Shown here one piece after another: positions 33,890-43,339 of a stretch of 45,657 bases of DNA (its first letter is position 1; every line of letters starts with the position of its first letter). Where the stretch lies: the NCBI GenBank assembly GCA_041621755.1, contig JBFKAE010000006.1, forward strand, positions 1 to 45,657. The letters are read 5' to 3'. The DNA is from Sphingosinicella sp041621755. GTDB lineage: Bacteria > Pseudomonadota > Alphaproteobacteria > Sphingomonadales > Sphingomonadaceae. The notes under the pieces were generated by a model. That model was given only the letters and a program-made list of their open reading frames with translations, was not told the DNA's origin and did not search any database. Made by a program: the position numbers and the translations under genes.

Positions 33890-36485
33890 TGGCGGTCTGC
33901 CTTTCACGCTTCAAAAGCTGTTGCATCGCCGGGCGGCAGGAACCGCAATTGGTGCCCGCCGACAGCGCCTCGCCAATCGCTGCTACGCTGGTCAGCGACT
34001 GTTTGGCGATGGCGGAGAGGATGGTGTTGATGCCGACATTGAAACAGACGCAGACGATTTCGCCCGGATCGGCCATCGCGCCCGCCGGACGTCCGGCAAG
34101 GATCGCTGCCGCGCCCGGCGCGTCAACGCTGTCGAGCTGCGCGGCGATCCAGTTCCGCGACGGCAGGTCCGCGCCGTGCGTCAAAAACAATGCCGCGCCA
34201 AGCGTGCCATCGGCGCCAACAGACGCGCGGCGAACGGCACCGCGTGCCGTGTCAGCAACAATGGCGTCGGCGTCGGGCAGCGCGGCTTCGGCAAAGGCTT
34301 CCGCATCGCCATTTCCGGCAAATTCGGTCAGCCAGCCGCCCGCGCGCCGTGTCTGTGTCCAGTACAGGCAATCGGGCAGGGTCGGGGCCTCCCGGCTCAC
34401 CATGAAGCCGCGCCATGCCGTATTGGCCTTGGCAATCCGCACGCCGGTATTCTTGTAGCCCGGTTGACCCGAAACCGGGTCGGTCGCGGGTGATGCCAGT
34501 CTGCCCATGCGGCCGCCATTGGAAAACCCGTCGGTCCAGTGCATCGGCACAAAGGCTTCGCCGCGCCGCTGCGCGTCGGTGACGAGCACCTTGAAAATGC
34601 TTTTGCCGCTTGCGGTTTCAACCTCGGCCAGGTCGCCTTCGGCAAGGTCGAGCGCTTCGGCGTCCTGCGGGTGCAGTTCAACGAGCGGTTCGCTGCGATG
34701 CTGCGACAGGCGCGGGCTTAGGCCGGTGCGCGTCATCGTGTGCCATTGATCGCGATAGCGCCCGCTATTCAATCGCATCGGCAAGGCGTCTGCGGCTGCG
34801 GTGTCTGTTGCGGGTGCGGTGGATATCAGACGCGCCCGCCCGCCCTCATGCGTGAATTTGCCGTCGGCGAACGGGTGCGCGCCGGCCCAGCGCGTTGGCG
34901 TGAGCGCGTCATAGTCGGCGTCCGAGATTTGCGCCCATTCGCCGAGGTCAAATTGCCGTGCACCGCGATTTTCAAACGTGCTGAGTGCACAATGTTCGCG
35001 GAAAATATCGGCAGGATTCTTGTAACTGAACGCGTCGGCAAAACCCATGCGCTTTGCGACTTCGTCGATGATCCACCAGTCGCCGCGCGCAAGGCCGGGC
35101 GCTTCGAAGATCGGGCGCTGACGGCTGATCGTGCGTGCCGAATTGGTGACTGTGCCATCCTTTTCGCCCCATGCGGTCGCGGGCAGGCGGACGTGCGCGA
35201 ATTTCGACGTATCGGTGTCGGCGATGACATCGGACACGACGACAAAGGGGCAGGCGGCAAGCGCGTCGCGCACTGCGCCTGCATCGGGCAGGCTGACCGC
35301 AGGGTTGGTCGCCATGACCCAGATCGCCTTGATGCGCCCGTCGGCGACAGCGCGGAACATGTCGACGGCCTTGAGGCCGGGTTCGGGCGCAATCGCCGGG
35401 CTGTTCCAGAAGCGCTGGACGCGCGATTTTTCCGCCTCTGAAAAGCCCATGTGCGCGGCAAGCGTCGAGGCCAGCCCGCCGACTTCTCGCCCGCCCATGG
35501 CGTTCGGTTGTCCGGTGATCGAAAACGGCCCGCTGCCCGGCTTGCCGATGCGACCCGTGGCGAGGTGCACGTTGATGATGGCATTGCCCTTGTCGGTACC
35601 GCGCACCGACTGGTTGGCGCCCTGACTGAATAGGGTGAGCGCGCGCGGGGTTGCGGCGAACATTTCAAAAAAGCGTTGCAGATCGGCGGCCGGGACATCG
35701 CACTGCCGCGCCGTTGTCCAGAGGTCATGCCCCTGATCAAGGCTTTCCCGGAAAGTCTCCGGCACATCGACATGGGCGGCAAGATAGGCGTCGTCGAGAG
35801 CGCCCCTGTCCTGCAGCCATTTCAGCAGGCCGGTGAACAGCTCGACATCGCTGTCGGGCCGCAGCGGCAGATGCAGGTCGGCGCCTTCTGCGGTTTCTGT
35901 GCGACGCGGGTCGATAACGACAAGTTTCGTACCGCGTTTCGCGCGCGCGGCTTCGATACGTTGCCAGACGACGGGATGACACCATGCCGTGTTCGATCCG
36001 ACCAGCACGATGAGGTCGGATTCGTCGAGGTCGTCATAAGTGCACGGCACGACGTCCTCGCCGAACGCCCGGTTGTGCGCGGCAACGGCGCTCGCCATGC
36101 ACAGGCGGCTGTTGGTGTCGATATTGGCCGTGCCGATAAAGCCCTTCATCAGCTTGTTGGCGACATAATAATCTTCGGTCAGCAACTGCCCCGAGACATA
36201 GAAGGCCACGCTTCCCGGACCGTGCTCGGCGATGGTTTGCTTGAAACGCGCGGCGACAAGGTCGAGCGCCTCGTCCCAGCCTGCCTCCCGCTCGCCGATC
36301 ATCGGCGACAGCAAACGCCCTTCAAGCCCGACGGTTTCGCCAAGATGCGTGCCTTTTGAACAGAGCTTGCCGCGGTTCGCCGGATGTGCGGGGTCGCCGC
36401 TGATCTCGACCGTCCGCGTGCCCGTGCGTTTGGCCTTTATGCCGCAGCCGACACCGCAATAAGGACAGGCGGTCCTGATCGCCAT
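33882..36485 (-). CDS. nasA: Assimilatory nitrate reductase catalytic subunit with C-terminal [2Fe-2S] domain
   Basis: Cytoplasmic molybdenum bis-MGD enzyme reducing nitrate to nitrite. The N-terminal [4Fe-4S] ligands are Cys7, Cys10, Cys14 and Cys42 (ACPYCGVGCGIKA and KLCSKG). Molybdopterin-binding regions follow, including the VGSNTAWCHPVVWQRIEAA stretch. A BFD-like [2Fe-2S] domain occupies about the last 70 residues, with CVCFNVG and NCGSCRPAMQQLL. Length is 867 aa, normal for the NasA/NarB type with this extra domain. The ATG at 36485 overlaps the nirD stop (TGATG). No separate NasC-type flavoprotein or ferredoxin gene lies beside it, so its electron donor is not visible here. Confidence 0.94.
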   Translation of the reverse strand: MAIRTACPYCGVGCGIKAKRTGTRTVEISGDPAHPANRGKLCSKGTHLGETVGLEGRLLSPMIGEREAGWDEALDLVAARFKQTIAEHGPGSVAFYVSGQLLTEDYYVANKLMKGFIGTANIDTNSRLCMASAVAAHNRAFGEDVVPCTYDDLDESDLIVLVGSNTAWCHPVVWQRIEAARAKRGTKLVVIDPRRTETAEGADLHLPLRPDSDVELFTGLLKWLQDRGALDDAYLAAHVDVPETFRESLDQGHDLWTTARQCDVPAADLQRFFEMFAATPRALTLFSQGANQSVRGTDKGNAIINVHLATGRIGKPGSGPFSITGQPNAMGGREVGGLASTLAAHMGFSEAEKSRVQRFWNSPAIAPEPGLKAVDMFRAVADGRIKAIWVMATNPAVSLPDAGAVRDALAACPFVVVSDVIADTDTSKFAHVRLPATAWGEKDGTVTNSARTISRQRPIFEAPGLARGDWWIIDEVAKRMGFADAFSYKNPADIFREHCALSTFENRGARQFDLGEWAQISDADYDALTPTRWAGAHPFADGKFTHEGGRARLISTAPATDTAAADALPMRLNSGRYRDQWHTMTRTGLSPRLSQHRSEPLVELHPQDAEALDLAEGDLAEVETASGKSIFKVLVTDAQRRGEAFVPMHWTDGFSNGGRMGRLASPATDPVSGQPGYKNTGVRIAKANTAWRGFMVSREAPTLPDCLYWTQTRRAGGWLTEFAGNGDAEAFAEAALPDADAIVADTARGAVRRASVGADGTLGAALFLTHGADLPSRNWIAAQLDSVDAPGAAAILAGRPAGAMADPGEIVCVCFNVGINTILSAIAKQSLTSVAAIGEALSAGTNCGSCRPAMQQLLKRERQTANA

Positions 36486-36850
36486 CAGGCGGCCTTTTCG
36501 TCCTTGATCTCGTCGATCGGCAAGCCAAGTGCCGCCGATCTGCCGATCAATATGCGCCCGCCGTCGATTTTGACGGGGATGGTCGGCACGCAGCCTTTGT
36601 CATCGCCAAGTGCCTGTCCACTCACCAGCGAAATGCGCCAGTTGTGCAGCGGGCAGGTCACCGTCGTGTCGTGGACGATGCCCTGGCTAAGCGGGCCCTG
36701 TTTGTGCGGGCATTTGTTGACGAGCGCGTAGACGTCGCCATTTGCCGTGTGGAAGATCGCGATTTCCTCGCCGCCCTTGACGGGCAGCGTACGCGCACCG
36801 AGCGCGGGAAGTTGGTCAACGGGACCGATATCAAGCCATTCGGGTTGCAT
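36485..36850 (-). CDS. nirD: Nitrite reductase small subunit, Rieske-type
   Basis: Small partner of NirB in NADH-dependent assimilatory nitrite reduction to ammonium. It has a Rieske-like fold with ligand pattern C-x-H (KCPHKQGPLSQG) and C-x2-H (TCPLHNW). Both cysteines and both histidines are kept, so a [2Fe-2S] cluster can form; some NirD proteins have lost these. I prefer ATG 36850 (MQPEWLDIG, 121 aa), because AAGAGAGA lies just upstream; another in-frame ATG at 36865 overlaps the nirB stop. It lies between nirB and nasA with overlapping codons. Confidence 0.9.
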   Translation of the reverse strand: MQPEWLDIGPVDQLPALGARTLPVKGGEEIAIFHTANGDVYALVNKCPHKQGPLSQGIVHDTTVTCPLHNWRISLVSGQALGDDKGCVPTIPVKIDGGRILIGRSAALGLPIDEIKDEKAA

Positions 36851-36864
36851 GATCTCTCTTTTCA

Positions 36865-39354
36865 TCAGGCCGCAACAAAGGGACGGATTTCGGCAAGATG
36901 CTGGTGCAGCTTGTAATCCTCGCCCGCTGCACGTTTTGCCCAGGGGTCGTCCTGCATGAAGCTTTGCGAATAGAGGAACCGCCCGGCGAGCACCTTGCGG
37001 CCCTCGGCATCATCGACAATGCGTTTTTTGACATAATCGAGGCCAACACGTTCAACCCATGGCGCGGTGCGGTCGAGATAGCGCGCTTCCTCGCGGTAAA
37101 GCTGAATGAACGCCGCGCAATATTCGAGCGCTTCGTCCTCGGTCGTGACCTTGCACAGCAGGTCGGTGCCACGCAGGTGGATACCGCCATTGCCGCCGAT
37201 CATCAGTTCATAGCCACTGTCGACACAGATCACGCCAAAATCCTTGATCGTCGCTTCGGCGCAGTTGCGCGGGCAACCGCTGACGGCGATCTTGAATTTG
37301 TGCGGCATGAAGCTGCCCCAGGTCATGCGTTCGGTCTTGATGCCAAGCCCGGTCGAATCCTGCGTGCCAAAGCGGCACCATTCCGACCCGACGCAGGTTT
37401 TGACGGTGCGCAGCGCCTTTGCGTAAGCGTGGCCCGAAACCATGCCGGCGGCATTGAGGTCGGCCCAGACGGCAGGCAGATCTTCCTTTTTGATGCCGAA
37501 AATATCGAGCCGCTGACCGCCGGTCACCTTGACCATGCGCGCTTCGTATTTTTCGGCGACGTCGGCAATCGCACGCAGTTCCTTCGGGTTCGTCACACCG
37601 CCCCACATGCGCGGTACGACCGAATAGGTGCCGTCTTTCTGGATATTGGCGTGCATGCGTTCGTTGACGAAACGCGACTGGTTGTCGTCGACATATTCGC
37701 CGGGCCATGCGCAGAGCAGATAGTAATTGAGCGCCGGACGGCACGATGAACAGCCATCGGGCGTCGTCCAGTGCAGCGCCTGCATGACTTGTGGAATGGC
37801 CTTCAGTTCTTTTTGAAGGATCAGCGGGCGGACATCTTCGTGCGTGAAGCTGGTGCATTTGCACATCGGTTCCGCGGCGCGCGCGCCATCATATTCACCG
37901 CCGAGCGTCAGGCTGAGCAGGCTTTCGACCAGCCCTGTGCACGATCCACAGCTCGCCGACGCCTTGGTATAGCTGCGGACACTGTCGAGCGTGTTGGCCC
38001 CGCCTTCGATTGCAGTGACGATGGTGCCCTTGCACACGCCGTTGCAGCCACAGATTTCAGCATCCGCGGACAAAGCTGCAACGGCGGCGCTAGGGTCCGC
38101 CTGGCCGCCCCCTGCGGCAAACGCCTGACCGAAGATCAGTGCGTCGCGAATGTCGGTAATGTCCTCGCCCTTTTTCAGAAGGTCGAAATACCAGTTGCCG
38201 TCGGCGGTATCGCCATAGAGCACAGCGCCCAATATGCGCCCCGCCTTGACGATGACGCGCTTGTAAACGCCGCGCGATGCGTCGCGCAGCACGATGTCCT
38301 CGCAGCCATCGCCGCCGGTAAAATCGCCTGCGGAAAAGACGTCAATGCCACTGACCTTGAGCTTGGTCGAGGTCACAGAACCTTTATAGCCGCTCGCGCC
38401 CGTGGTCAGGCCATCGGCAAGCGCGCGGCACATTTCCCAGAGCGGCGCGACGAGGCCATAGACCATGCCATTATGTTCAACACATTCGCCAACCGCCAAT
38501 ATGTCGGGGTCGGAGGTCACCATGTCATCGTCGACATGAATGCCACGTCCGACAGCAAGACCGGCGGATTTTGCTAGCGTGACATTGGGCCGGATGCCGA
38601 CCGCCATGACAACGATGCTGGCCTTGATTTCGGTGCCGTCTTTCAGGCGAACAGCTTCGACGTGTTTCTCGCCAACGATTTCGGCCGTGTCCGCGCCGGT
38701 CAGGATTGTTTGTCCGCGGGCTTCCAGCGCCGATTTCAGCAGCCAGCCCGCCGCTTCGTCAAGCTGGCGTTCCATCAGGGTCGGCATCAGGTGCAGGACG
38801 GTGACCTTCATGCCGCGCAGTGAAAGCCCATGTGCGGCTTCAAGGCCGAGCAGCCCGCCACCAATAACGACGGCTTCGCCGCCAGCATCTGCCGCGGCTA
38901 GCATCTTGTCGACATCGTCAAGGTCACGGAAGGTCACAACGCCGGGCAGGTCGTGGCCCGGCACCGGAATGATGAAAGGATCGGACCCCGTGCCGATCAG
39001 AAGCTTGTCATAATCGCATGTGGCGCCCGATTTCGCGGTGATCCGCTTTTTTTCGCGGTCGATCGCCGTGACCGGATCGCCCGACACAAGCGTGATACCA
39101 TTGTCGTCGTACCACGCCTGATCGTTGATGACGATTTCATCAAAGGTCTTTTCCCCGGCCAGAAGTGGCGAGAGCATGATGCGGTTGTAATTGACACGCG
39201 GCTCTGCACCGAAAATCGTGACCCGGTAACGGTCCGGGTCCCGCGCGAGGATTTCCTCCACCGCGCGGCACCCGGCCATGCCGTTGCCGATTACGACCAG
39301 ATGTTCGCGCGCGTCAGATTTGCCGCGGCTAAGTTCAGGATCGTGGGCCGTCAC
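36865..39354 (-). CDS. nirB: NAD(P)H-dependent nitrite reductase large subunit
   Basis: Cytoplasmic siroheme enzyme reducing nitrite to ammonium with six electrons. The N-terminus is a pyridine nucleotide-disulfide oxidoreductase domain (LVVIGNGMAGCRAVEEIL, about residues 19-36, for FAD; EAVVIGGGLLGLEAAHGL near 161 for NADH). A BFD-like [2Fe-2S] domain follows (CGCNGVCKGTIVTAIEGG near 435, SCGSCTGLVESLL near 470). The siroheme/[4Fe-4S] ligands are CVGSEWC (about Cys653 and Cys659) and CPRNC (about Cys693 and Cys697). Length is 829 aa. The start is GTG 39354 with GAGGAG six bases upstream. It lies ten bases after the porin gene. Confidence 0.96.
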   Translation of the reverse strand: MTAHDPELSRGKSDAREHLVVIGNGMAGCRAVEEILARDPDRYRVTIFGAEPRVNYNRIMLSPLLAGEKTFDEIVINDQAWYDDNGITLVSGDPVTAIDREKKRITAKSGATCDYDKLLIGTGSDPFIIPVPGHDLPGVVTFRDLDDVDKMLAAADAGGEAVVIGGGLLGLEAAHGLSLRGMKVTVLHLMPTLMERQLDEAAGWLLKSALEARGQTILTGADTAEIVGEKHVEAVRLKDGTEIKASIVVMAVGIRPNVTLAKSAGLAVGRGIHVDDDMVTSDPDILAVGECVEHNGMVYGLVAPLWEMCRALADGLTTGASGYKGSVTSTKLKVSGIDVFSAGDFTGGDGCEDIVLRDASRGVYKRVIVKAGRILGAVLYGDTADGNWYFDLLKKGEDITDIRDALIFGQAFAAGGGQADPSAAVAALSADAEICGCNGVCKGTIVTAIEGGANTLDSVRSYTKASASCGSCTGLVESLLSLTLGGEYDGARAAEPMCKCTSFTHEDVRPLILQKELKAIPQVMQALHWTTPDGCSSCRPALNYYLLCAWPGEYVDDNQSRFVNERMHANIQKDGTYSVVPRMWGGVTNPKELRAIADVAEKYEARMVKVTGGQRLDIFGIKKEDLPAVWADLNAAGMVSGHAYAKALRTVKTCVGSEWCRFGTQDSTGLGIKTERMTWGSFMPHKFKIAVSGCPRNCAEATIKDFGVICVDSGYELMIGGNGGIHLRGTDLLCKVTTEDEALEYCAAFIQLYREEARYLDRTAPWVERVGLDYVKKRIVDDAEGRKVLAGRFLYSQSFMQDDPWAKRAAGEDYKLHQHLAEIRPFVAA

Positions 39355-39364
39355 AATTTACTCC

Positions 39365-40573
39365 TCACAATGACCATTCGAGCTGCAGCCAGAACTTTTC
39401 GGTATCGACCGCAAAAGCGTCTGCATTGTAGTTCGCGTATTTGACCGCGACGCCGACGCCCTTCACCTTGAAGCCGATGACGGCATCCCATTCGCTGCCG
39501 TAATCGATATTGCCGACATCGCTGTCGAACTTGTGGTAGGTGACAGAGGCGTTGAGGCCGGGCAGCGCCTTGACGGCGGCGAATTTGTAGCTGAGCCCGC
39601 CATAATAATCGCGGATACCCGCCGCAGGCGTGGTCAGGAACATGTCGGCCCAGCCCTGGAATTTGTGCAGCGTTGCAAGCGGTGTCTGGAACGCGGCAAC
39701 CCCGCCATCCGAGCCAAGCTCCTCATAGCCTGCCGTCAGGCCAAAGCCTGCGACGCTCACTTTTGCTTCGGCGAGGATATAGTCGGCGCTGTAATTGAAC
39801 GGATTGTTTTTGTAGTCGGTCTGATTGGCATAGCTTGCAACCAGGCTGAGCTTTGCGACATCACCGAGCGGCAGATCGCCCGATGCGCGTGCGCCGAATG
39901 TCTTGGACGACAGCGCCGCGCGTTCTTCCTGTTCGATCAGATAGCCGAACGCCACCGCACTCACCGGGCCAAGCTTGACGCCGCCGTTAAGCAGGATCAT
40001 GTCGCCGGAAAATGCCTGACGCGACCCGGATTCCGATCCGAAGATCGAGCGTTCCGACCAGGCATAGGCGACGTCGATCATGACCGGACCCAGTGCCTTT
40101 GTTTCAAGCCGCACCGCATCGAACGTCTGCTCGTTGTCGCGCCAGCCGACCGAACCGACAAAGCGCTGGTCGTTCATGTTGATCCGCTGTCTTCCCCCCG
40201 TCAGCGTTGTTTTTTCGATGCCCGTATATTGAAGTTGCAAGCGATTGAGCTCGACATTTTCCGGGTCGGCGACCACCGAACGTCCGACATTGCCGTTTGT
40301 CGTGCTGTTATATTTTTCCGAAATCGCCAGCGTGCCTTCGGCTTCGGCAAGCAGCGCGAAACCCGATTTCTTGACTTCAAATCCTCCCCGTGCGCGCGCC
40401 GTCAGGGCGTTCGCATTGGCAAGCGCATTGTCTTGATCGACATTTTCATAGCGCAGCCGCAGATCGAGTATCGGCGTAAACGAAACGCCGCTCTCGGTTT
40501 CAATGGTCTTTGCAGCGGCAGGCGCAGCAAAGGCAGTGGCACACAATAACAGGGGGAGGACTTTATGCAGCAT
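39365..40573 (-). CDS. Outer-membrane porin-like beta-barrel protein within the nitrate operon
   Basis: Secreted outer-membrane protein. The signal peptide MLHKVLPLLLCATAFAAPAA is cleaved after the AAA of residues 18-20 or so. The rest is a series of alternating amphipathic strands, ending in an aromatic C-terminal strand (KFWLQLEWSL) as expected for a beta-barrel. Openings such as TPILDLRLRYENVDQDNA resemble alginate-export or OprD-like porins; I do not assign a named family. The frame reaches 40723 but the start is placed at ATG 40573 (402 aa): a GGAG lies nine bases upstream, and it overlaps the end of the ATPase gene by 11 bases. Its position between the transporter and nirB suggests it carries nitrate across the outer membrane. 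Confidence 0.75.
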   Translation of the reverse strand: MLHKVLPLLLCATAFAAPAAAKTIETESGVSFTPILDLRLRYENVDQDNALANANALTARARGGFEVKKSGFALLAEAEGTLAISEKYNSTTNGNVGRSVVADPENVELNRLQLQYTGIEKTTLTGGRQRINMNDQRFVGSVGWRDNEQTFDAVRLETKALGPVMIDVAYAWSERSIFGSESGSRQAFSGDMILLNGGVKLGPVSAVAFGYLIEQEERAALSSKTFGARASGDLPLGDVAKLSLVASYANQTDYKNNPFNYSADYILAEAKVSVAGFGLTAGYEELGSDGGVAAFQTPLATLHKFQGWADMFLTTPAAGIRDYYGGLSYKFAAVKALPGLNASVTYHKFDSDVGNIDYGSEWDAVIGFKVKGVGVAVKYANYNADAFAVDTEKFWLQLEWSL

Positions 40574-42245
40574 CAGCTTGGACTCCATGTTCATAGTCAG
40601 AGAGGAATTGAAGGACTTCTTCACGGTACGCATAGAACTTGGGATGCTCGAGCAAGGCCTTGCGGTCTCGCGGTCGCGGGAGATCGACTTCCATGATTTT
40701 GCCGATCGTCGCATTGGGGCCATTGGTCATCATCACCACCCGGTCGGCGAGCAAAATGGCTTCGTCGACGTCATGTGTGACACAGATCGCAGTGACCTTG
40801 GTGCGCTCCCACACCTCCATCAGCACATCCTGAAGATCCCAGCGGGTGAGGCTGTCGAGCATTCCGAATGGCTCATCGAGGAGCAGAAGTCTGGGGCTGA
40901 GCGCAAAGGCACGGGCAATGCCGACGCGCTGACGCATGCCGTTCGACATGTCGGCGGCAAGCTTGTCCATCGCGTCGCCAAGGCCAACGCGCGTCAGATA
41001 ATATTCGATGATATCGCGGCGCTCGGCCTTGCTGGCGTGCGGATAGACGCGCTCGACACCGGCAGCGACATTCTGGCGGGCTGTCAGCCAGGGCATGAGC
41101 GAGGGCGACTGAAACACCACGGCCTTGTCGGGACCGGCAATATCGATTTCGTGCCCGTTCAAAACAATGCCGCCGCCGGAAATCTCGTTCAGGCCAGCGG
41201 CCATCGTCAGTGCCGTCGACTTGCCGCAGCCCGAATGGCCGATCAGCGAGACGAAGTCGCCTTTGTCCATCAGCAGGTTGAAATTCTCAAGAACCGTCAG
41301 CGGCCCCTTGGGCGTCGGATAGACTTTCTTCAGGTTGAAGAATTCAAGATAGCGGCGTTCGATCGGTGATTTTGCGGCGTCACGATAGGCTTTGGGTGGG
41401 CCGAGCAGGCTGATCGGTGTTGCCGCTGGCAAAGCGATGTTTTCGTCTCCGGCCACGGTGCGATCGCTGTTGAGCGCGCCGAGGTAGGACGCGATTTCAC
41501 CCCGCAAAGACTGGTATTCTGCGTCGTGGTTGAGCGCAGTCCGGTCACGCGGGCGCTGGATATGCACGTCGAAAATGCGACCGATCTTGCCCGATGGCGG
41601 CGGTTCGAGGACGGCCACGCGGTCGGCGAGCAAAAGCGCTTCATCGACATCGTTGGTGATGAGGATGATGGTGCGCTTTTCCTGACCGCGAATGCGTTCG
41701 ATTTCTGCCTGCAACTTGGCACGGGTCAGCGCGTCGAGCGCGGACAAAGGTTCGTCGAGCAGCAGGATTTCCGGTTTCATCGCCAGCGCGCGGGCGACGG
41801 CAACGCGCTGGCGCATGCCGCCCGAAAGTTGCGCAGGCTTGCGGTCCATCGCATGGCCAAGTCCGACGAGTTCAATCGTCGATTTGACAAGTGCGGCGCG
41901 CTCGGCAGCGGGCATGTCCTGATGGATGGAATCGACCGCCAGCGCGACATTGCCCTCGACCGTCAGCCACGGGAACAGCGAGTAGGATTGAAACACAAGA
42001 CCGCGTTCAGGACCCGTGCCGTGCGAGACCTCGCCCTTGACAATCACCTCGCCGCTATCGGCTTCAAGCAGGCCCGCCATCAGCGAGATCAGTGTGGTTT
42101 TACCCGATCCTGAAAAACCAAGGATCGCGATAAACTCACCGTCAGCAACGCTGAGATCAACGGCGTTGAGCACGTCGGTGCGCGTGCCCTGTCCATCGAC
42201 AAAGGCCTTGCTGACGCCTTTAAGTTCAAGAGCTGGTGTCGTCAT
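40563..42245 (-). CDS. Nitrate ABC transporter, fused double ATP-binding subunit
   Basis: ATPase of a nitrate/nitrite importer. The 560 residues contain two complete ABC domains in one chain. The first has Walker A GFSGSGKT (43-50), signature LSGGMRQRVAVARALA and Walker B ILLLDEPLSALD. The second has Walker A GHSGCGKS (about 336-343), signature MSNGMRQRVGIARAFA and Walker B LLLLDEPFGMLD. The MSNG signature is typical of NrtD-like proteins. The linker (about 235-300) has the SPIERRYLEFFNLKKVYPT stretch. In cyanobacteria NrtC and NrtD are separate and NrtC carries an extra substrate-binding-like domain; here that domain is absent and the two ATPases are fused. Start ATG 42245 has AAGGAG at good spacing. 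Confidence 0.9.
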   Translation of the reverse strand: MTTPALELKGVSKAFVDGQGTRTDVLNAVDLSVADGEFIAILGFSGSGKTTLISLMAGLLEADSGEVIVKGEVSHGTGPERGLVFQSYSLFPWLTVEGNVALAVDSIHQDMPAAERAALVKSTIELVGLGHAMDRKPAQLSGGMRQRVAVARALAMKPEILLLDEPLSALDALTRAKLQAEIERIRGQEKRTIILITNDVDEALLLADRVAVLEPPPSGKIGRIFDVHIQRPRDRTALNHDAEYQSLRGEIASYLGALNSDRTVAGDENIALPAATPISLLGPPKAYRDAAKSPIERRYLEFFNLKKVYPTPKGPLTVLENFNLLMDKGDFVSLIGHSGCGKSTALTMAAGLNEISGGGIVLNGHEIDIAGPDKAVVFQSPSLMPWLTARQNVAAGVERVYPHASKAERRDIIEYYLTRVGLGDAMDKLAADMSNGMRQRVGIARAFALSPRLLLLDEPFGMLDSLTRWDLQDVLMEVWERTKVTAICVTHDVDEAILLADRVVMMTNGPNATIGKIMEVDLPRPRDRKALLEHPKFYAYREEVLQFLSDYEHGVQADAA

Positions 42246-42257
42246 TTCCAGTGCTCC

Positions 42258-43322
42258 TTATGCCGCGTGCCGGCTGACGAAGGACTGGGCGAGCATCATG
42301 ATCCGGTCGAGCAGGAAGCCGATGAGACCGATGACGATGACCGCGAACATGATCCGCGCAAGGCTCTGCGAGCTGCCGTTCTGGAACTCGTCCCAGACGA
42401 ACTTGCCAAGACCGGGGTTCTGCGCGAGCATTTCAGCCGCGATCAGCACCATCCAGCCCACACCCAGTGACAGGCGCATGCCGGTGAAGATGTAGGGCAT
42501 GGCCGATGGCAGGACGAGCTTGGTCAGCTTGGCGAACCAATTGAGCCGCAGCACGCGCCCGACGTTGAGCAGGTCCTTGTCGATCGATGCCGCGCCAATG
42601 GCGGTGTTGATCAGCGTCGTCCACAGCGAACACAGCATGACGACAATGGCCGAGATAACGAAGCTTTTCGGCAGCATCGGATCCGGCCCCGCCATTGTTG
42701 CGGAGATCACCATCGTGACGATCGGCAGCCAGGCGAGCGGGCTGACCGGCTTCATGATCTGCACCAGTGGATTGATCGCGGCATTGACGGTTTTTGAAAG
42801 GCCGCAGACAAGGCCAACCGGAACCGCAAAACAGGTCGCCATCAAAAAGCCGAGCGCAACCGTCTGCAGCGAGGTTATGATCTGATCGACGAAGGTCGGC
42901 GCGCCCGAATATTCGAAGTTGCGGACTTCATCGCCGCGACCCGCAGCGACAAGCGCCGCATTGCGCGCGTCCTGCCGGGCGGCAAATGTGCTTTTGGCGG
43001 TTTGCGTCGCTTCGAATTCTTCCCAGAGGCTGACGCCTTGTTCGGCCACTTCGACAGGGCCGGGCAAATTTCCAAGCGATGTATCGACCTGTGGTGCGAG
43101 CGCCGCCCAGAGACCCAAGAATGCCAGAATCCCGAATACAGGCGGCCACAGGGTTTTGAACAGCTTCTGCGGATTGGGCAATGTGCCCAGCAGACCGGCC
43201 AGCCGCGACGCGCCGAGGGGAATAGGAGCGGTGGAGACCGCGGCTGGCGGTGCCGCCGGATCGGGTGACGCCGTCACGGCATCACCCTGATCGGAAAGAC
43301 GGACTGGGGAAACAACATTCAT
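42258..43322 (-). CDS. nrtB: Nitrate ABC transporter permease
   Basis: Inner-membrane subunit of the nitrate importer. A cytoplasmic N-terminal part of about 55 residues (Pro/Ala-rich) precedes a binding-protein-dependent permease domain with five to six helices. The EAA-type loop with the transporter coupling motif is around NVGRVLRLNWFAKLTKLVLP. Length is 354 aa from ATG 43322. GTG 43331 (three codons longer) is possible, but AAGAGAG sits eight bases before ATG 43322 and abuts GTG 43331, so ATG is favoured. It follows nrtA with a short gap, and 12 bases separate it from the ATPase gene. Confidence 0.92.
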   Translation of the reverse strand: MNVVSPVRLSDQGDAVTASPDPAAPPAAVSTAPIPLGASRLAGLLGTLPNPQKLFKTLWPPVFGILAFLGLWAALAPQVDTSLGNLPGPVEVAEQGVSLWEEFEATQTAKSTFAARQDARNAALVAAGRGDEVRNFEYSGAPTFVDQIITSLQTVALGFLMATCFAVPVGLVCGLSKTVNAAINPLVQIMKPVSPLAWLPIVTMVISATMAGPDPMLPKSFVISAIVVMLCSLWTTLINTAIGAASIDKDLLNVGRVLRLNWFAKLTKLVLPSAMPYIFTGMRLSLGVGWMVLIAAEMLAQNPGLGKFVWDEFQNGSSQSLARIMFAVIVIGLIGFLLDRIMMLAQSFVSRHAA

Positions 43323-43339
43323 GTCAGACACTCTCTTAC

